Origin: JACKAL01 sp964400355 | GTDB taxonomy: Bacteria > Bdellovibrionota > Bdellovibrionia > Bdellovibrionales > JAGQZY01 | DNA: 64,000 nucleotides | Assembly (NCBI GenBank): GCA_964400355.1 | Contig: CAYNTO010000008.1 | Coordinates: forward strand, 1-64,000 | Reading direction: 5' to 3' | Shown: piece by piece, positions 53,188-63,015 of the stretch | How the letters are laid out: every line of letters starts with the position of its first letter | Position numbering within the stretch: position 1 is the first letter of the stretch | Notes under the pieces: generated by a model | Databases searched by the model: none | What the model was told of the DNA's origin: nothing | Seen by the model: only the letters and a program-made list of their open reading frames with translations | Translations under genes and position numbers: made by a program

Positions 53188-56100
53188 TCACCAAAAATAC
53201 TGGGTAGGCTCAATCATTAGGTTGTCGGGGGTAATTTCCTTAAAAATAGGCTCCATCTCAGTGACCTTGAGAGTCACCGTATGTCCATCGCGTTCGATAA
53301 AACCGCCGACAATCAAAAAACAATTGTTCAAAAAGACCTGCTTGTATTTTTCGTAAACTTTAGGAAACAGCACCATGTCTAAAAATCCATGTTCATCTTC
53401 TATAGCCGAAAAACAAGTGCCATTGGCGGTGGGCGGTTTTTGCCGCACCAAAATTAAACCTGCGGCGCGCACATAGGTTTTGGGCTTTGTGCGTTTGGCT
53501 TCGTAAGTGGTCATGGCTTTTAGCTTTCGCAGTTTGCGCAGTGGCACCATGGGATGCGAGCGGGTGGACAAACCAAAGGTGGAGTAATCGGATTGCACCG
53601 CTTGCCATTCCGATAGATCCTCGAACAGCGATTGTTGCGAGCCGCTGTTTACGCCCGAGAACATGTCGAGCTGCACGTCGTGTTTTATTTTTTCATCCAA
53701 TATGCGCCATAAACTGTGGCGTTGGTCTTCGCCAAAAACCTTAAATGTATCGCCCATAGCAAGGCGCAAAAGCACATCGGCTGTAATGCGCGTTCGATTG
53801 AGAAAATCGCTTACGGAATGAAAGGGGCGTTGGGCGACAATCTCATCGGCTTCTTTTTTAGAGAGACCGCGCACTTTGTTCCATCCCAGGCGCACCGTGT
53901 TTTTTCCTTCCATCTGGCACTCCCACCGGGAATTGTTGGGATGGACAGCGAGCACTTTCACTCCATGATTTTTTGCATCATCGATCAATGAGTGGGAGGA
54001 ATAAAATCCCATGGGCTGGGAGTTGAGAAGTCCGCACAAAAATTCCGCTGGATGATGGCGTTTGAGATAACAGGAGGCATAACTTAAGCTTGCAAACGAG
54101 GCCGAGTGGCTCTCTGGAAATCCATAATGGCCAAAGCCTTTCATCTGTTCCATAAAGTTGGCGGCATAGTCGTGAGGGATGCCGGCTGCGATCATGCCAT
54201 CGTACAGCTTTTGTCCTACCTTTTGAATATCGCCGCTCGAACGCCAGGCACTGACAGCGCGGCGAAACTGATCCGCTTCTCCAGGCGTGAAATTGCCAAA
54301 CGCCACGGCGACCTTCATCAGTTGCTCTTGAAATAAAGGAACGCCCAGAGTTTTGTGCATAATGCGGTAGAGTTCGGGATGGGGATAATAAGGTTTCTCG
54401 ATCCCACGCCGACGCTTGAGATAGGGATGGACCATGTTGCCCACAATTGGCCCTGGGCGCACAATAGCGATCTGAATAATAAGATCATAAAAATTTTTTG
54501 GCAGCAGCCTTCCCGACATGTTCATTTGCGCGCGCGATTCCACCTGAAATGTTCCCACTGTATCCGCCCGTTGAATCATCTTGTAGGTGGCCTGGTCATC
54601 CTGAGGAATTTCGTAAAGTTTGTGGCCAGTGAGATCCATGGTGCGTTTAAGGGCGGTGAGCATACCGAGCGCGAGCACATCAATTTTTAGTAAACCTAAA
54701 TAATCGAGATCATACTTGTCCCATTGAATGATGGTGCGCCCCTCCATGCGAGCCGGCTCAATGGGAACGATGTCGATAATGGGATCAGCGGACAACGTAA
54801 AACCGCCGCTGTGTATGGAGATGTGGCGCGGGAACTGGTGCATTTGAGTGGATAGCGCATCGATGTTCTGCACACAGTTGGGATCAAAACTCTGCTTGGA
54901 CAAATTTTCGAAATCGTTGAGAATTTTTTTAGACGACAACGTGCCCACGTCGATGCCAAAGGCTTTGCACAGTTCGCGCAAGGCCGAGCGTTTTTGGTAG
55001 GTGATCACCGCGCTCACCATGCCGGCGCGGTCGCGTCCGTAGCGTTCGTAAATATATTGGATCACTTCTTCGCGTCGTTCGTGTTCAAAATCCACATCGA
55101 TATCGGGCGGCTCGTTGCGCTCCACCGAGATAAAACGCTCAAACAAAAAGTTCATCTGAATGGGGTCGATGGAGGTAATGCCAAGCACGTAGCACACCAC
55201 TGAGTTTGCGGCCGAGCCGCGCCCTTGACAGAGAATGTCTTTACGGCGTGCAAAAGCGACAATGTCGTAGATGGTGAGAAAGTAATCAGCAAATTGCATC
55301 TGCTCAATGAGCTTAAGCTCATGGCGCAATTGTTTTTCTACGATATCGGGAATGGTCTCCTGGTAACGCTCTTTAGCACCCAGGTAGCACAGGTTTTCCA
55401 AGTAGGTTTGGGCGGTAAAATTTTTAGGAACCCATTCGGAGGGATAGCGGTAGCGCAACTCCGCCATAGAGAATGTACACTGGTCGGAAATAACCACGCT
55501 ATTTTCTACCGCCTCCGGCAAATCGCTAAACAGCCTGCGCATTTCAAAAGGAGATTTCAGATAGCGTTCGGCATTGGAGCGCAAATGAAAACCGGCTTTA
55601 TTGAGGGGAAGGTGGACTTGAATAGAGGTGAGGCAATCCTGCAGTCTTCTCCGTTCGGGTTCATGGTAGAGCACATCGTTGGTGGCTACATAGGGCACAG
55701 CGAAGTGCGCGCACACATCGAGGGTTTCGCGCACGCGCTTGTCATCGCGGCCATCGCGGTACCGCGTGAGCGGCACATACAAATTGTTCTTAAATAATTT
55801 TTTTAATGTTTTTAAATCCGCTGTGCGTGGTGCCAAGCACACCAGATCGCGAAATCCATCGTGAAAGTAAAATTCCTCCAGCTCCTTCATTTTTAAATAA
55901 GCCGTGCCTTTTTCTTTTTGCGCATGAGCGCATGTGATCAGCCGACAAAGTGTGGCGTAGGAGCGGCGCTGAGTGGCTATAAAAGTAAGCGGCGGGTGCT
56001 CACCACCACAGCGATCCGCGCTGGCCAGAGGTGATGTTGTGGATAACGGATCGGTCATGAGCACTTCTGCACCGGCGATCAGTTTAAAGCCTTCGAGCTG

Positions 56101-56262
56101 TTTGGCGTGGTAGTGAGCTTTAGGTAGACCATAAACGCCATTGAAATCATTGATTGCAAGCGCTTTAAGGCCGATGTTTTTAGCTCGTTGGACGAGCTCC
56201 TCAGGGTGGGAGGCGCCCTTTAAAAACGAAAAATTGGTTTTGCACTGGAGCTCGGCGTACAT
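53188..56262 (-). CDS. dnaE2: Error-prone DNA polymerase III alpha-like subunit DnaE2
   Basis: 1024 residues, a C-family polymerase with N-terminal PHP domain (MYAELQCKTNFSFLKGASHP), the palm aspartates in PPDIDVDFEHERREEVI, and C-terminal OB-fold. It lacks the extra tail of replicative DnaE and follows imuB directly (start at the next base), which marks it as DnaE2 of the ImuA-ImuB mutagenesis complex. Performs translesion synthesis on damaged DNA under SOS. Confidence 0.95.
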   Translation of the reverse strand: MYAELQCKTNFSFLKGASHPEELVQRAKNIGLKALAINDFNGVYGLPKAHYHAKQLEGFKLIAGAEVLMTDPLSTTSPLASADRCGGEHPPLTFIATQRRSYATLCRLITCAHAQKEKGTAYLKMKELEEFYFHDGFRDLVCLAPRTADLKTLKKLFKNNLYVPLTRYRDGRDDKRVRETLDVCAHFAVPYVATNDVLYHEPERRRLQDCLTSIQVHLPLNKAGFHLRSNAERYLKSPFEMRRLFSDLPEAVENSVVISDQCTFSMAELRYRYPSEWVPKNFTAQTYLENLCYLGAKERYQETIPDIVEKQLRHELKLIEQMQFADYFLTIYDIVAFARRKDILCQGRGSAANSVVCYVLGITSIDPIQMNFLFERFISVERNEPPDIDVDFEHERREEVIQYIYERYGRDRAGMVSAVITYQKRSALRELCKAFGIDVGTLSSKKILNDFENLSKQSFDPNCVQNIDALSTQMHQFPRHISIHSGGFTLSADPIIDIVPIEPARMEGRTIIQWDKYDLDYLGLLKIDVLALGMLTALKRTMDLTGHKLYEIPQDDQATYKMIQRADTVGTFQVESRAQMNMSGRLLPKNFYDLIIQIAIVRPGPIVGNMVHPYLKRRRGIEKPYYPHPELYRIMHKTLGVPLFQEQLMKVAVAFGNFTPGEADQFRRAVSAWRSSGDIQKVGQKLYDGMIAAGIPHDYAANFMEQMKGFGHYGFPESHSASFASLSYASCYLKRHHPAEFLCGLLNSQPMGFYSSHSLIDDAKNHGVKVLAVHPNNSRWECQMEGKNTVRLGWNKVRGLSKKEADEIVAQRPFHSVSDFLNRTRITADVLLRLAMGDTFKVFGEDQRHSLWRILDEKIKHDVQLDMFSGVNSGSQQSLFEDLSEWQAVQSDYSTFGLSTRSHPMVPLRKLRKLKAMTTYEAKRTKPKTYVRAAGLILVRQKPPTANGTCFSAIEDEHGFLDMVLFPKVYEKYKQVFLNNCFLIVGGFIERDGHTVTLKVTEMEPIFKEITPDNLMIEPTQYFW

Positions 56263-57528
56263 CTAATCGAACACGCCATGCAAATAGTACTGATGGGCAT
56301 CCTCCTGCAAATAGATCCACAGCTCTTCACCGGATTCAGTTTGCACGCGCTGATATTCGCGTGGAGCATCTTGTTGCCACCATTCACCGGCGATCTTTTC
56401 GGGCTCGCTGACAGAAACAATTTTCCATTTCTGTTTTTTATAAATAAAATAGTTGTCGACGCGGCCCAAGGGTACCGGCGATTTTAAAATGCGAAGTGGC
56501 CTCGGTGCACAATCGGTGGCGGCCGGAGTGAGTGCGCCCAGGGTTTTCTTCCAGCTGCGCTCCGGGATGTAGCTTTCCATGGTTTGCGCATAAAAAACGC
56601 GCTCTTCGCTGAGTTTGTCTTTGAGCAACGACACAAGACTATTCATGGCCTCTTGGTCTTCCTCTTTTTGCGAGAAGAAATCTTTTTGTGAATAACCACC
56701 GGGAACACGGTCGAGTACTTTTAAACGCACTTGCCGCACATGTGATTCCAGAGGTTGTTTTTGCAGCTCACGATCCAGACGGTCGCGCAGAATATTGAGC
56801 ACACCTTTGGCCACATTGTTAGGAAAGGCCAACTCTATAATTTGCTCACGCAGCGGCTGCTTTACAGTGGAGTAGCGTTCGAGGCTCAGCGAAACTTGAA
56901 ACCGCGCCAATAAAAATCCCTGGCCGCGCAGGCGCAAAAGTATTTTTTCGATTAAAGTTTTTGCCACAAACGAGATGGGCTCCAGGGTTGTTACCGAATG
57001 GGTTTCGCTAAACTCATAAGATTCTTCAATAGTTTCCGGAGGCGTATAGCGTGGCCAGTAAATATTGCGGGCATCGTAAATTTGGCGCACCACCAAATTG
57101 AGATCTTTATTGAATTTATTAGTAAGTAGTCCCATGGGGAGATCGAGCAGACGTTTAAAATCCAAAATACCCAGTTCGCGAAACACAGTGATCACTTTGT
57201 CGAGATGGTGTGACGTTTTAAAGGGATCAAAAAAGTAGCTTATGGCCTCAATGGGTAAAGATTCTTTGCGTCCGGTTTTAAACAGGGCCTGGCACAGGCT
57301 AGTGGGGAGATCGTTTGCGATTTCTATTCGCCCTTGAATAGAAAACTTTTTAAGTAGGGCCTGCAAGCGCAAAAGTAAAATGTCTTCGCTGTAGAGTTTG
57401 CGGCAACTGCCCACTTCGATAAACAGCCAGCGCTCGCCCAAAGCAATTTGCGGCGAAAAGCGCAGGCAACTGTCGGCGAGAAACAGCAAATGCTTTTTGT
57501 CTTCGAGCAAAATACAAACAACGCGCAT
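56263..57528 (-). CDS. imuB: ImuB, inactive Y-family polymerase-like protein
   Basis: 421 residues. Follows the ImuB layout with a polymerase-like body and a C-terminal tail, though the N-terminal catalytic Asp/Glu of true Y-family enzymes is not seen. Acts as the bridge between DnaE2 and the beta clamp. It is one base after the imuA stop and abuts dnaE2. Confidence 0.85.
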   Translation of the reverse strand: MRVVCILLEDKKHLLFLADSCLRFSPQIALGERWLFIEVGSCRKLYSEDILLLRLQALLKKFSIQGRIEIANDLPTSLCQALFKTGRKESLPIEAISYFFDPFKTSHHLDKVITVFRELGILDFKRLLDLPMGLLTNKFNKDLNLVVRQIYDARNIYWPRYTPPETIEESYEFSETHSVTTLEPISFVAKTLIEKILLRLRGQGFLLARFQVSLSLERYSTVKQPLREQIIELAFPNNVAKGVLNILRDRLDRELQKQPLESHVRQVRLKVLDRVPGGYSQKDFFSQKEEDQEAMNSLVSLLKDKLSEERVFYAQTMESYIPERSWKKTLGALTPAATDCAPRPLRILKSPVPLGRVDNYFIYKKQKWKIVSVSEPEKIAGEWWQQDAPREYQRVQTESGEELWIYLQEDAHQYYLHGVFD

Positions 57529-57529
57529 A

Positions 57530-58039
57530 TTACCTCTGCTTGAGGATGCTGGGGGTTAACGTGGAGCCTTGGCGCTCGACCGTGAGGCGCAAAGCTACGG
57601 GCCACGCTTCTTTTGGCGCATCCGTGAGCCAAAACGTGACCGCTTGCGATTTTTCCGACTGCAGTTGTATCCGTCGCAACGACTTTAAGTGAATGTCTTC
57701 GGCATACACCACCACCGCCTGAATGCGCGTGGTGCGCAGGGCCTGATACACGCACCAGTCCAAATTTTTTTCGCCTTCAACAAATAATACGCGATTAAGA
57801 TCCAAACCTTTTTGCGCAAAGGCAAACGGGTAGGCCGAGAACTTTCTCTCCACCCAGGCTGTGATCAGCTGGGGGTGTTCTTTTAAAAAATCGAGAACAA
57901 ACTCCGTCTTACCAAGACCAGAGATCTCAGTGATAGCGCCTTTGGGTACACCGGCCGGCAGCTGCGAAAAGGGCAAATGCTCCCTTTCCGTTTTGCGTGC
58001 CACCAAGTTTTTGAGCTGCTCGAGAACAGAGCTCTTCAT
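57530..58039 (-). CDS. imuA: ImuA, RecA-like SOS mutagenesis protein
   Basis: 169 residues. Short version of the ImuA/SulA-like family: FLKEHPQLITAWVERKFSAYPF and VLFVEGEKNLDWCVYQALR are typical, but the Walker A loop is degenerate (ITEISGLGKTEFVLDFL). Needed with ImuB and DnaE2 for damage-induced mutagenesis. It is 48 bases after lexA and should be in the same operon. Confidence 0.82.
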   Translation of the reverse strand: MKSSVLEQLKNLVARKTEREHLPFSQLPAGVPKGAITEISGLGKTEFVLDFLKEHPQLITAWVERKFSAYPFAFAQKGLDLNRVLFVEGEKNLDWCVYQALRTTRIQAVVVYAEDIHLKSLRRIQLQSEKSQAVTFWLTDAPKEAWPVALRLTVERQGSTLTPSILKQR

Positions 58040-58087
58040 GGTTACAACCCAAAATGTCTCTGGTGTGCAGAGCTGAAAAATGTAGTT

Positions 58088-58753
58088 TTAAAATGTCCTG
58101 ATAACACCGGTCAAAACTCCTAAAATTTCAAAATTTTTTGACGCGTCCACCTTGATCGGGCGGTAGTTTTTGTTGGCAGGATGAAGTTCAATGATGTTCT
58201 TATTTTTGCGGAAACGTTTTAATGTAGCTTCGTTATCTATCAACGCCACAACGATTTCGTTTTCGCTGGCGGTTTTTTGTTTGCGGATCACCACCACGTC
58301 GCCATCGACGATGTGGTCGTCGACCATGGAGTCGCCTTTGACTTTAAGGGCGAAATAACTTTGCCCAGGCTTTGTCATCGCGCGCGCGATAGCGATGTGC
58401 TCCTGCGATTCGATGGCTTCGATCGGCGCGCCGGCAGCCACGTACCCCGCAAGGGGAATGTGGAGGACGAGATCGTCGGTGTCTGGCGCAGCAGAACCAC
58501 GCTTTTTACCGGCTGGGGAATCGGCACTGGCGCGCCGTTGGGGCGCGAGAGCCAGTCCGCGCCATTTGCCGGTATTTACTAAGTAGCCCTTATCGATCAG
58601 TTGCCTGACCAACGTCTGCACGGAGCCAATAGCATCGTAGCCCAAAACCTCTTGCAATTCGCGGTAGGTGGGAGCGTAGCCGTACTTCTCTATATATTTA
58701 GAGAGGGCAGTGAAGAGATCTTTTTCTTTAGGTCTTAAAGGTGCAGTTGGCAT
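58088..58753 (-). CDS. lexA: SOS repressor LexA
   Basis: 221 residues. N-terminal winged helix (TALSKYIEKYGYAPTYRELQ) and a C-terminal S24 peptidase domain with catalytic Ser in VKGDSMVDDHIVDGD and Lys in EIVVALIDNEATLKRF; the cleavage Ala-Gly is in LAGYVAAGAP. Self-cleaves when RecA filaments form. An inserted linker of about 25 residues lies between the domains. Confidence 0.93.
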   Translation of the reverse strand: MPTAPLRPKEKDLFTALSKYIEKYGYAPTYRELQEVLGYDAIGSVQTLVRQLIDKGYLVNTGKWRGLALAPQRRASADSPAGKKRGSAAPDTDDLVLHIPLAGYVAAGAPIEAIESQEHIAIARAMTKPGQSYFALKVKGDSMVDDHIVDGDVVVIRKQKTASENEIVVALIDNEATLKRFRKNKNIIELHPANKNYRPIKVDASKNFEILGVLTGVIRTF

Positions 58754-58762
58754 AAAAGAAAC

Positions 58763-58805
58763 TATACAAAGACTTATACATTAAGTATAGTTTTTTGTAT
58801 GTATA
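58763..58805. promoter_or_regulatory. Candidate LexA operator region
   Basis: TATAC-ATTAA-GTATA (58775-58789) is a perfect inverted repeat 22 bases before lexA. Two more half-sites flank it: TATAC at 58763 and GTATA at 58801. It is not the CTG-N10-CAG form. It lies between lexA and the divergent repair operon and may serve both. Confidence 0.6.
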
Positions 58806-58921
58806 TCGGATTTTCTAGCCGACCAATGCATGGTTCTACGGATATTTCGATAAAATCAGCCGGTTAGCGGCTTAATGCATCTGGACACTCAACAGCGGCA
58901 TTGCAACAACGAGGTTCACAA

Positions 58922-60211
58922 ATGTCACTTCCGCAGTGGGAAAAACTTCAAGGGAAACTCTCTATCCTGGCCGATGCCGCTAAGTACGATGCATCCTGTT
59001 CGAGCAGTGGTTCCAAACGCCAACGCGATCAAAATGGAATGGGCAACGTCGAGGGCATGGGCATCTGTCACAGCTACGCGCCTGATGGTCGTTGCATCAG
59101 TTTGTTAAAAATACTGATGACCAACTACTGCATCTACGATTGCAAGTTTTGTGTGAATCGCGTGTCGAGCGATGTGCCGCGAGCGCGATTTTTGCCTGCC
59201 GAAATTGTTTCTCTAACATTAGAGTTTTACCGCCGCAATTATATCGAAGGATTGTTTTTAAGCTCCGGTATTATCAATTCTTCCGACGAAACCATGGAGC
59301 AGCTGATTCAAGTGGCGCGGACGTTGCGCGAAACTCACAAGTTTAACGGTTATATCCATCTCAAGGTGGTTGCCGGCGCCACGGAGGAGTTGATTCTCGA
59401 GGCCGGCAAGTGGGCCGATCGCATCAGCGCCAATATTGAAATGCCGGTACAAAAAGATCTGGATATTCTTGCGCCCGCAAAAACATTGGCCGCGGCCACA
59501 AAATCCATGAATCAAATTGCCGACAAAGTGACCGAGACCAAAAGTGAAATCAAAAAAGCGAGCTCTAAAAGCTCCATTATCCGTATTCCTAAATTTGCGC
59601 CTGCGGGCCAAACCACACAAATGGTGGTAGGCGCCACACCGAGCTCCGACGCATTGATCTTGCACTCTTCGCAAGATCTCTACAAAAAGTACAATCTGCG
59701 TCGGGTGTACTACTCGGCCTACAGCCCCATTCCCAAAGCCGATGCGCTACTTCCCAAAGAACAACCGCAGCTGGTTCGCGAGAATCGTTTGTATCAAGCT
59801 GATTGGTTGCTGCGCTTTTACGATTTTAAAGCCGACGAATTGCTCGCTAGTCCCGATGACAATCTGGCTCTCGATATGGATCCTAAAACGGGATGGGCAA
59901 TAAAAAATCGTCATTATTTTCCGGTGGATGTGAACAGGGCATCGCGCGAACAACTTTTGCGTGTGCCGGGCCTTGGCGTACGCAATGTGGAGCGCATTTT
60001 AAAAATGCGACCTTATCATGCCATCACGCTTACGGATTTGGGGAAGCTTCGCGTTCCGATCAAGCGCGCCAAATATTTTATTGTCACTGCGGACAATAAT
60101 CCCGACGCATTTCTTTTAGACTCCGCACGGCTCGAGCAACGACTCAGGCCCGATTCCGTCCAGCTGTCATTGTTTGATGCAGCGGCAACTTCGCTCACGG
60201 GAGAACTATGA
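58922..60211 (+). CDS. Radical SAM protein with helix-hairpin-helix, DNA modification/repair type
   Basis: 429 residues. CIYDCKFCVNR is the CxxxCxxC cluster; a HhH DNA-binding pair lies at the C-terminus (ASREQLLRVPGLGVRNVE, then LGKLRV). It matches the family named putative DNA modification/repair radical SAM protein. GAGG lies 7 bases before ATG 58922. It shares an ATGA overlap with the UdgX gene, and divergence from lexA suggests SOS control. The reaction is not known. Confidence 0.88.
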   Translation: MSLPQWEKLQGKLSILADAAKYDASCSSSGSKRQRDQNGMGNVEGMGICHSYAPDGRCISLLKILMTNYCIYDCKFCVNRVSSDVPRARFLPAEIVSLTLEFYRRNYIEGLFLSSGIINSSDETMEQLIQVARTLRETHKFNGYIHLKVVAGATEELILEAGKWADRISANIEMPVQKDLDILAPAKTLAAATKSMNQIADKVTETKSEIKKASSKSSIIRIPKFAPAGQTTQMVVGATPSSDALILHSSQDLYKKYNLRRVYYSAYSPIPKADALLPKEQPQLVRENRLYQADWLLRFYDFKADELLASPDDNLALDMDPKTGWAIKNRHYFPVDVNRASREQLLRVPGLGVRNVERILKMRPYHAITLTDLGKLRVPIKRAKYFIVTADNNPDAFLLDSARLEQRLRPDSVQLSLFDAAATSLTGEL

Positions 60212-61584
60212 ACGACGGCATAAATCCCCATTATGAATCGTGGCGGAAAGAGGCACGCGATCGGCTTGTCCAAGGTGTGCCGCCTAAAACGGGATCATGG
60301 AATCTAGAGCAGGGCTCGCTGTTCGAGGTAGAATCACCACTGCGGCCACTTAAAAATCCGACCGTGCCGCCAGAATTTTTAAAATTAGCGCCCTATGTGG
60401 CCGCTGCCCGCGACGAGGATCGCTGGGATTTACTCTACCGCATTTTGTATCGACTCCAGCATGAAAACCCGCATTTGCTCAAAGTCACGGTAGATCCAGA
60501 TGTGCATCGGCTCAATCTCTTGTTCAAATCCGTGCGCAGGGACATTCATAAGATGCACGCGTTCGTGCGTTTTAAACGCGCAGAGATCCACGGACAAGAA
60601 ACCTATTTGGCCTGGCACAAGCCGGAACATTTAATTGTTGAACTTGGTACGCCGTTTTTTGTGCGACGCTTTGGTGATAAGCCGTGGTCGATCTTTACTC
60701 CCGATGGATCGGCCCATTGGAATCTCGAGGAGTTGTCGTTTGGGAAAGGCATGACACAAAATGAATTTGAACACGAAGATCCATTTGATACCGTGTGGAA
60801 GACCTATTACAAATCTATATTTAATCCCGCGCGCGTAAAACTCAAAGCTATGCGTGCCGAAATGGCTCCCAAATATTGGTCCAGTCTTCCCGAGGCAGAG
60901 ATTATTAAAGACCTCATTCGCAACACTCCCAAGCAACTGCAAAATATGAGAGATGCCATAAGGGAGGTGGCAGTGCCACCGGCCACGTCAGACTGGTCAG
61001 AACTCAAAACGGCGGCACTGAGTTGCTCGGCATGCCCTTTGGCTGGCCCAGCGACGCAAACAGTGTTTGGCGAGGGAAACCTCAACGCTCGCTTGATGAT
61101 CGTGGGTGAGCAGCCCGGTGATAATGAAGATCTCACGGGAAAATCGTTTGTCGGACCTGCGGGAGAGATTCTCGATCTCGCATTGCAAGAGGCTGGCCTT
61201 CAGCGCGAAACCTTGTATGTCACCAATGCGGTCAAACATTTTAAATTTGTGCGCGAGGGAAAAGTGCGTCTTCACAAGAAAGCCTCAGGCACAGAAATGC
61301 ACGCCTGTAAGCCATGGCTCGAATCAGAAATCGCTCGCGTAAAACCGGAAATCATTTTGTGTTTGGGCGCAACTGCTGGAACAGCTGTATATGGTCGTCT
61401 GGTCAAAATTCACGCGGAGCGGGGAGTGGCGTACACTGAGAGCGGCTATGCCGCAAACCTGCTCATCAGCTGGCATCCGGCGGCGATTCTTCGCGCCCTA
61501 TCTGAGGAGGAAAAACAGCAGCGATTTCAAGAGCTCGTTAGCGATTTACGTCTGGCGAAGGCTATTCTTGATAGCAAGTTGTGA
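60208..61584 (+). CDS. DUF4130 domain fused to UdgX-type uracil-DNA-binding protein
   Basis: 458 residues. Residues 60-230 are a DUF4130 domain; the rest is a family-4-like uracil glycosylase with GEQPGDNEDLTGKSFVGPAG, and an inserted loop KVRLHKKASGTEMHACKPWL with the His that in UdgX bonds covalently to the uracil site. Known for binding uracil-containing DNA very tightly. Partner of the radical SAM protein before it. Confidence 0.9.
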   Translation: MNDGINPHYESWRKEARDRLVQGVPPKTGSWNLEQGSLFEVESPLRPLKNPTVPPEFLKLAPYVAAARDEDRWDLLYRILYRLQHENPHLLKVTVDPDVHRLNLLFKSVRRDIHKMHAFVRFKRAEIHGQETYLAWHKPEHLIVELGTPFFVRRFGDKPWSIFTPDGSAHWNLEELSFGKGMTQNEFEHEDPFDTVWKTYYKSIFNPARVKLKAMRAEMAPKYWSSLPEAEIIKDLIRNTPKQLQNMRDAIREVAVPPATSDWSELKTAALSCSACPLAGPATQTVFGEGNLNARLMIVGEQPGDNEDLTGKSFVGPAGEILDLALQEAGLQRETLYVTNAVKHFKFVREGKVRLHKKASGTEMHACKPWLESEIARVKPEIILCLGATAGTAVYGRLVKIHAERGVAYTESGYAANLLISWHPAAILRALSEEEKQQRFQELVSDLRLAKAILDSKL

Positions 61585-61669
61585 ACAATTCTAAACAGTT
61601 TTTCGACACGGCAATCATGTATTAAGTTCGCTATAGGCTATTCTAAATTCCTATCTGAAGGAGATACCT

Positions 61670-62188
61670 ATGAGCAATTCTAAATCACCCACTGAAAACA
61701 TCGAAACATTTAAAAAACTCGCCGAGCAAATTAAGTTTTGTATGGTCACAACACTCAACTCCGAAGATGAAACTCTGCGCAGCCGACCGATGACAATGCA
61801 GGAAGTAGATATCAATAACGACATGTACTTCTTTGTAGATACCAATTCCGAGATGGCCAGTGACATCGATCAAAATCCCGCAGTCAATATTGCCTTCTCT
61901 CACCCCGGTAAGGCCTCTTATATTTCTGTAGTCGGTAAAGCCGCGCGTTTCAACAGCATGACAAAGATCAAAGATCTTTTTAATCCTGCGGTTAAGGCGT
62001 GGTTTCCCGATGGCCCCGAAGACAAAAACTTGGCACTCATTAAAGTAAAAGTACAAACCGTCGACTACTGGGATACGCCCTCATCAAAAGCTGTTCAATT
62101 GTACGCCTTTGCGAAGTCCGTTCTTACCGGCAAGCGCCCCGGTGAGGAGCTTGGCGTCCACGAACACGTGGACGTGAGTCGTCGCTAA
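61670..62188 (+). CDS. PNPOx-like general stress protein
   Basis: 172 residues of the pyridoxamine-phosphate-oxidase-like split-barrel family (MTMQEVDINNDMYFFVDTNS). Such small proteins bind FMN or related cofactors; the reaction here is unknown. A strong site, GAAGGAGA, precedes the ATG. Stands just before ku. Confidence 0.85.
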   Translation: MSNSKSPTENIETFKKLAEQIKFCMVTTLNSEDETLRSRPMTMQEVDINNDMYFFVDTNSEMASDIDQNPAVNIAFSHPGKASYISVVGKAARFNSMTKIKDLFNPAVKAWFPDGPEDKNLALIKVKVQTVDYWDTPSSKAVQLYAFAKSVLTGKRPGEELGVHEHVDVSRR

Positions 62189-62199
62189 CGAGGAATTAT

Positions 62200-63015
62200 A
62201 TGGCACGAGCAATTTGGAACGGAAGTATTAGTTTTGGCTTGATCAATATTCCAGTGGAGCTCCACTCTTTGGAGAAAAAGGTGGATCTCAACCTCCATCT
62301 TATCGACACCCGCGATCAAGCGCGCATTCACTATGTTCGCGTCAATGAGGAGACGGGCGATGAGGTCGAGTGGGACCAGATTTCTAAAGGCTATGAGTAC
62401 AAAGATGGCCAATATGTAACGCTCGATAAAGACACGTTGGCCGAAATGCAGATCAAATCGAGCGAAAACATCGATCTGGAGGAGTTCGTCGATTTGGACG
62501 AAATTCCATACTACTATTTTGATAAGCCGTACATGCTGGTCCCTAAAAAAACCAGTGCGAAGAGCTATGCGGTGTTGTACAAGGCACTCGCCAAGGCCAA
62601 CAAAGCCGCGCTTGGTAAAGTCACCATTCGCACGCGCGAGCACTTGGCGGCCATTGTTGCTCATGAGAACTGTTTGATCTTAAACCTGTTGCGATTTGCC
62701 GCTGAGATCAAAGGTATGGAGACGTACGACGTTGCAAAACTCACCAAAAATGTAAAGGTCAGTCCTAAGGAGCAAAAACTTGCCGAGCAATTGATCGAGT
62801 CCTTATCGAGCGAGTGGGATCCTACCCATTTTAAGGATGAGTACGGCACGACTCTGCACAAGTATGTTGCCAATTTGGCCAAGCAGGCGAAATCCGGCAA
62901 GCTCAAGCAGATCAAGCGCAAAACCAAAAAATCTGCGGCAAAGAAAAAAGAAAACGTCATCGACATTGCTTCATTGTTGAAGGAAAGTTTAAAAGAAAAC
63001 CGTTCGCATGCCTGA
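62200..63015 (+). CDS. ku: Ku DNA-end-binding protein
   Basis: 271 residues, the bacterial Ku homodimer ring (WNGSISFGLINIPVELHS at the N-terminus) that threads on broken ends and recruits LigD for non-homologous end joining. The C-terminal tail is basic (KRKTKKSAAKKK), typical. Overlaps ligD by 8 bases. GAGGAA before the ATG. Confidence 0.95.
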   Translation: MARAIWNGSISFGLINIPVELHSLEKKVDLNLHLIDTRDQARIHYVRVNEETGDEVEWDQISKGYEYKDGQYVTLDKDTLAEMQIKSSENIDLEEFVDLDEIPYYYFDKPYMLVPKKTSAKSYAVLYKALAKANKAALGKVTIRTREHLAAIVAHENCLILNLLRFAAEIKGMETYDVAKLTKNVKVSPKEQKLAEQLIESLSSEWDPTHFKDEYGTTLHKYVANLAKQAKSGKLKQIKRKTKKSAAKKKENVIDIASLLKESLKENRSHA

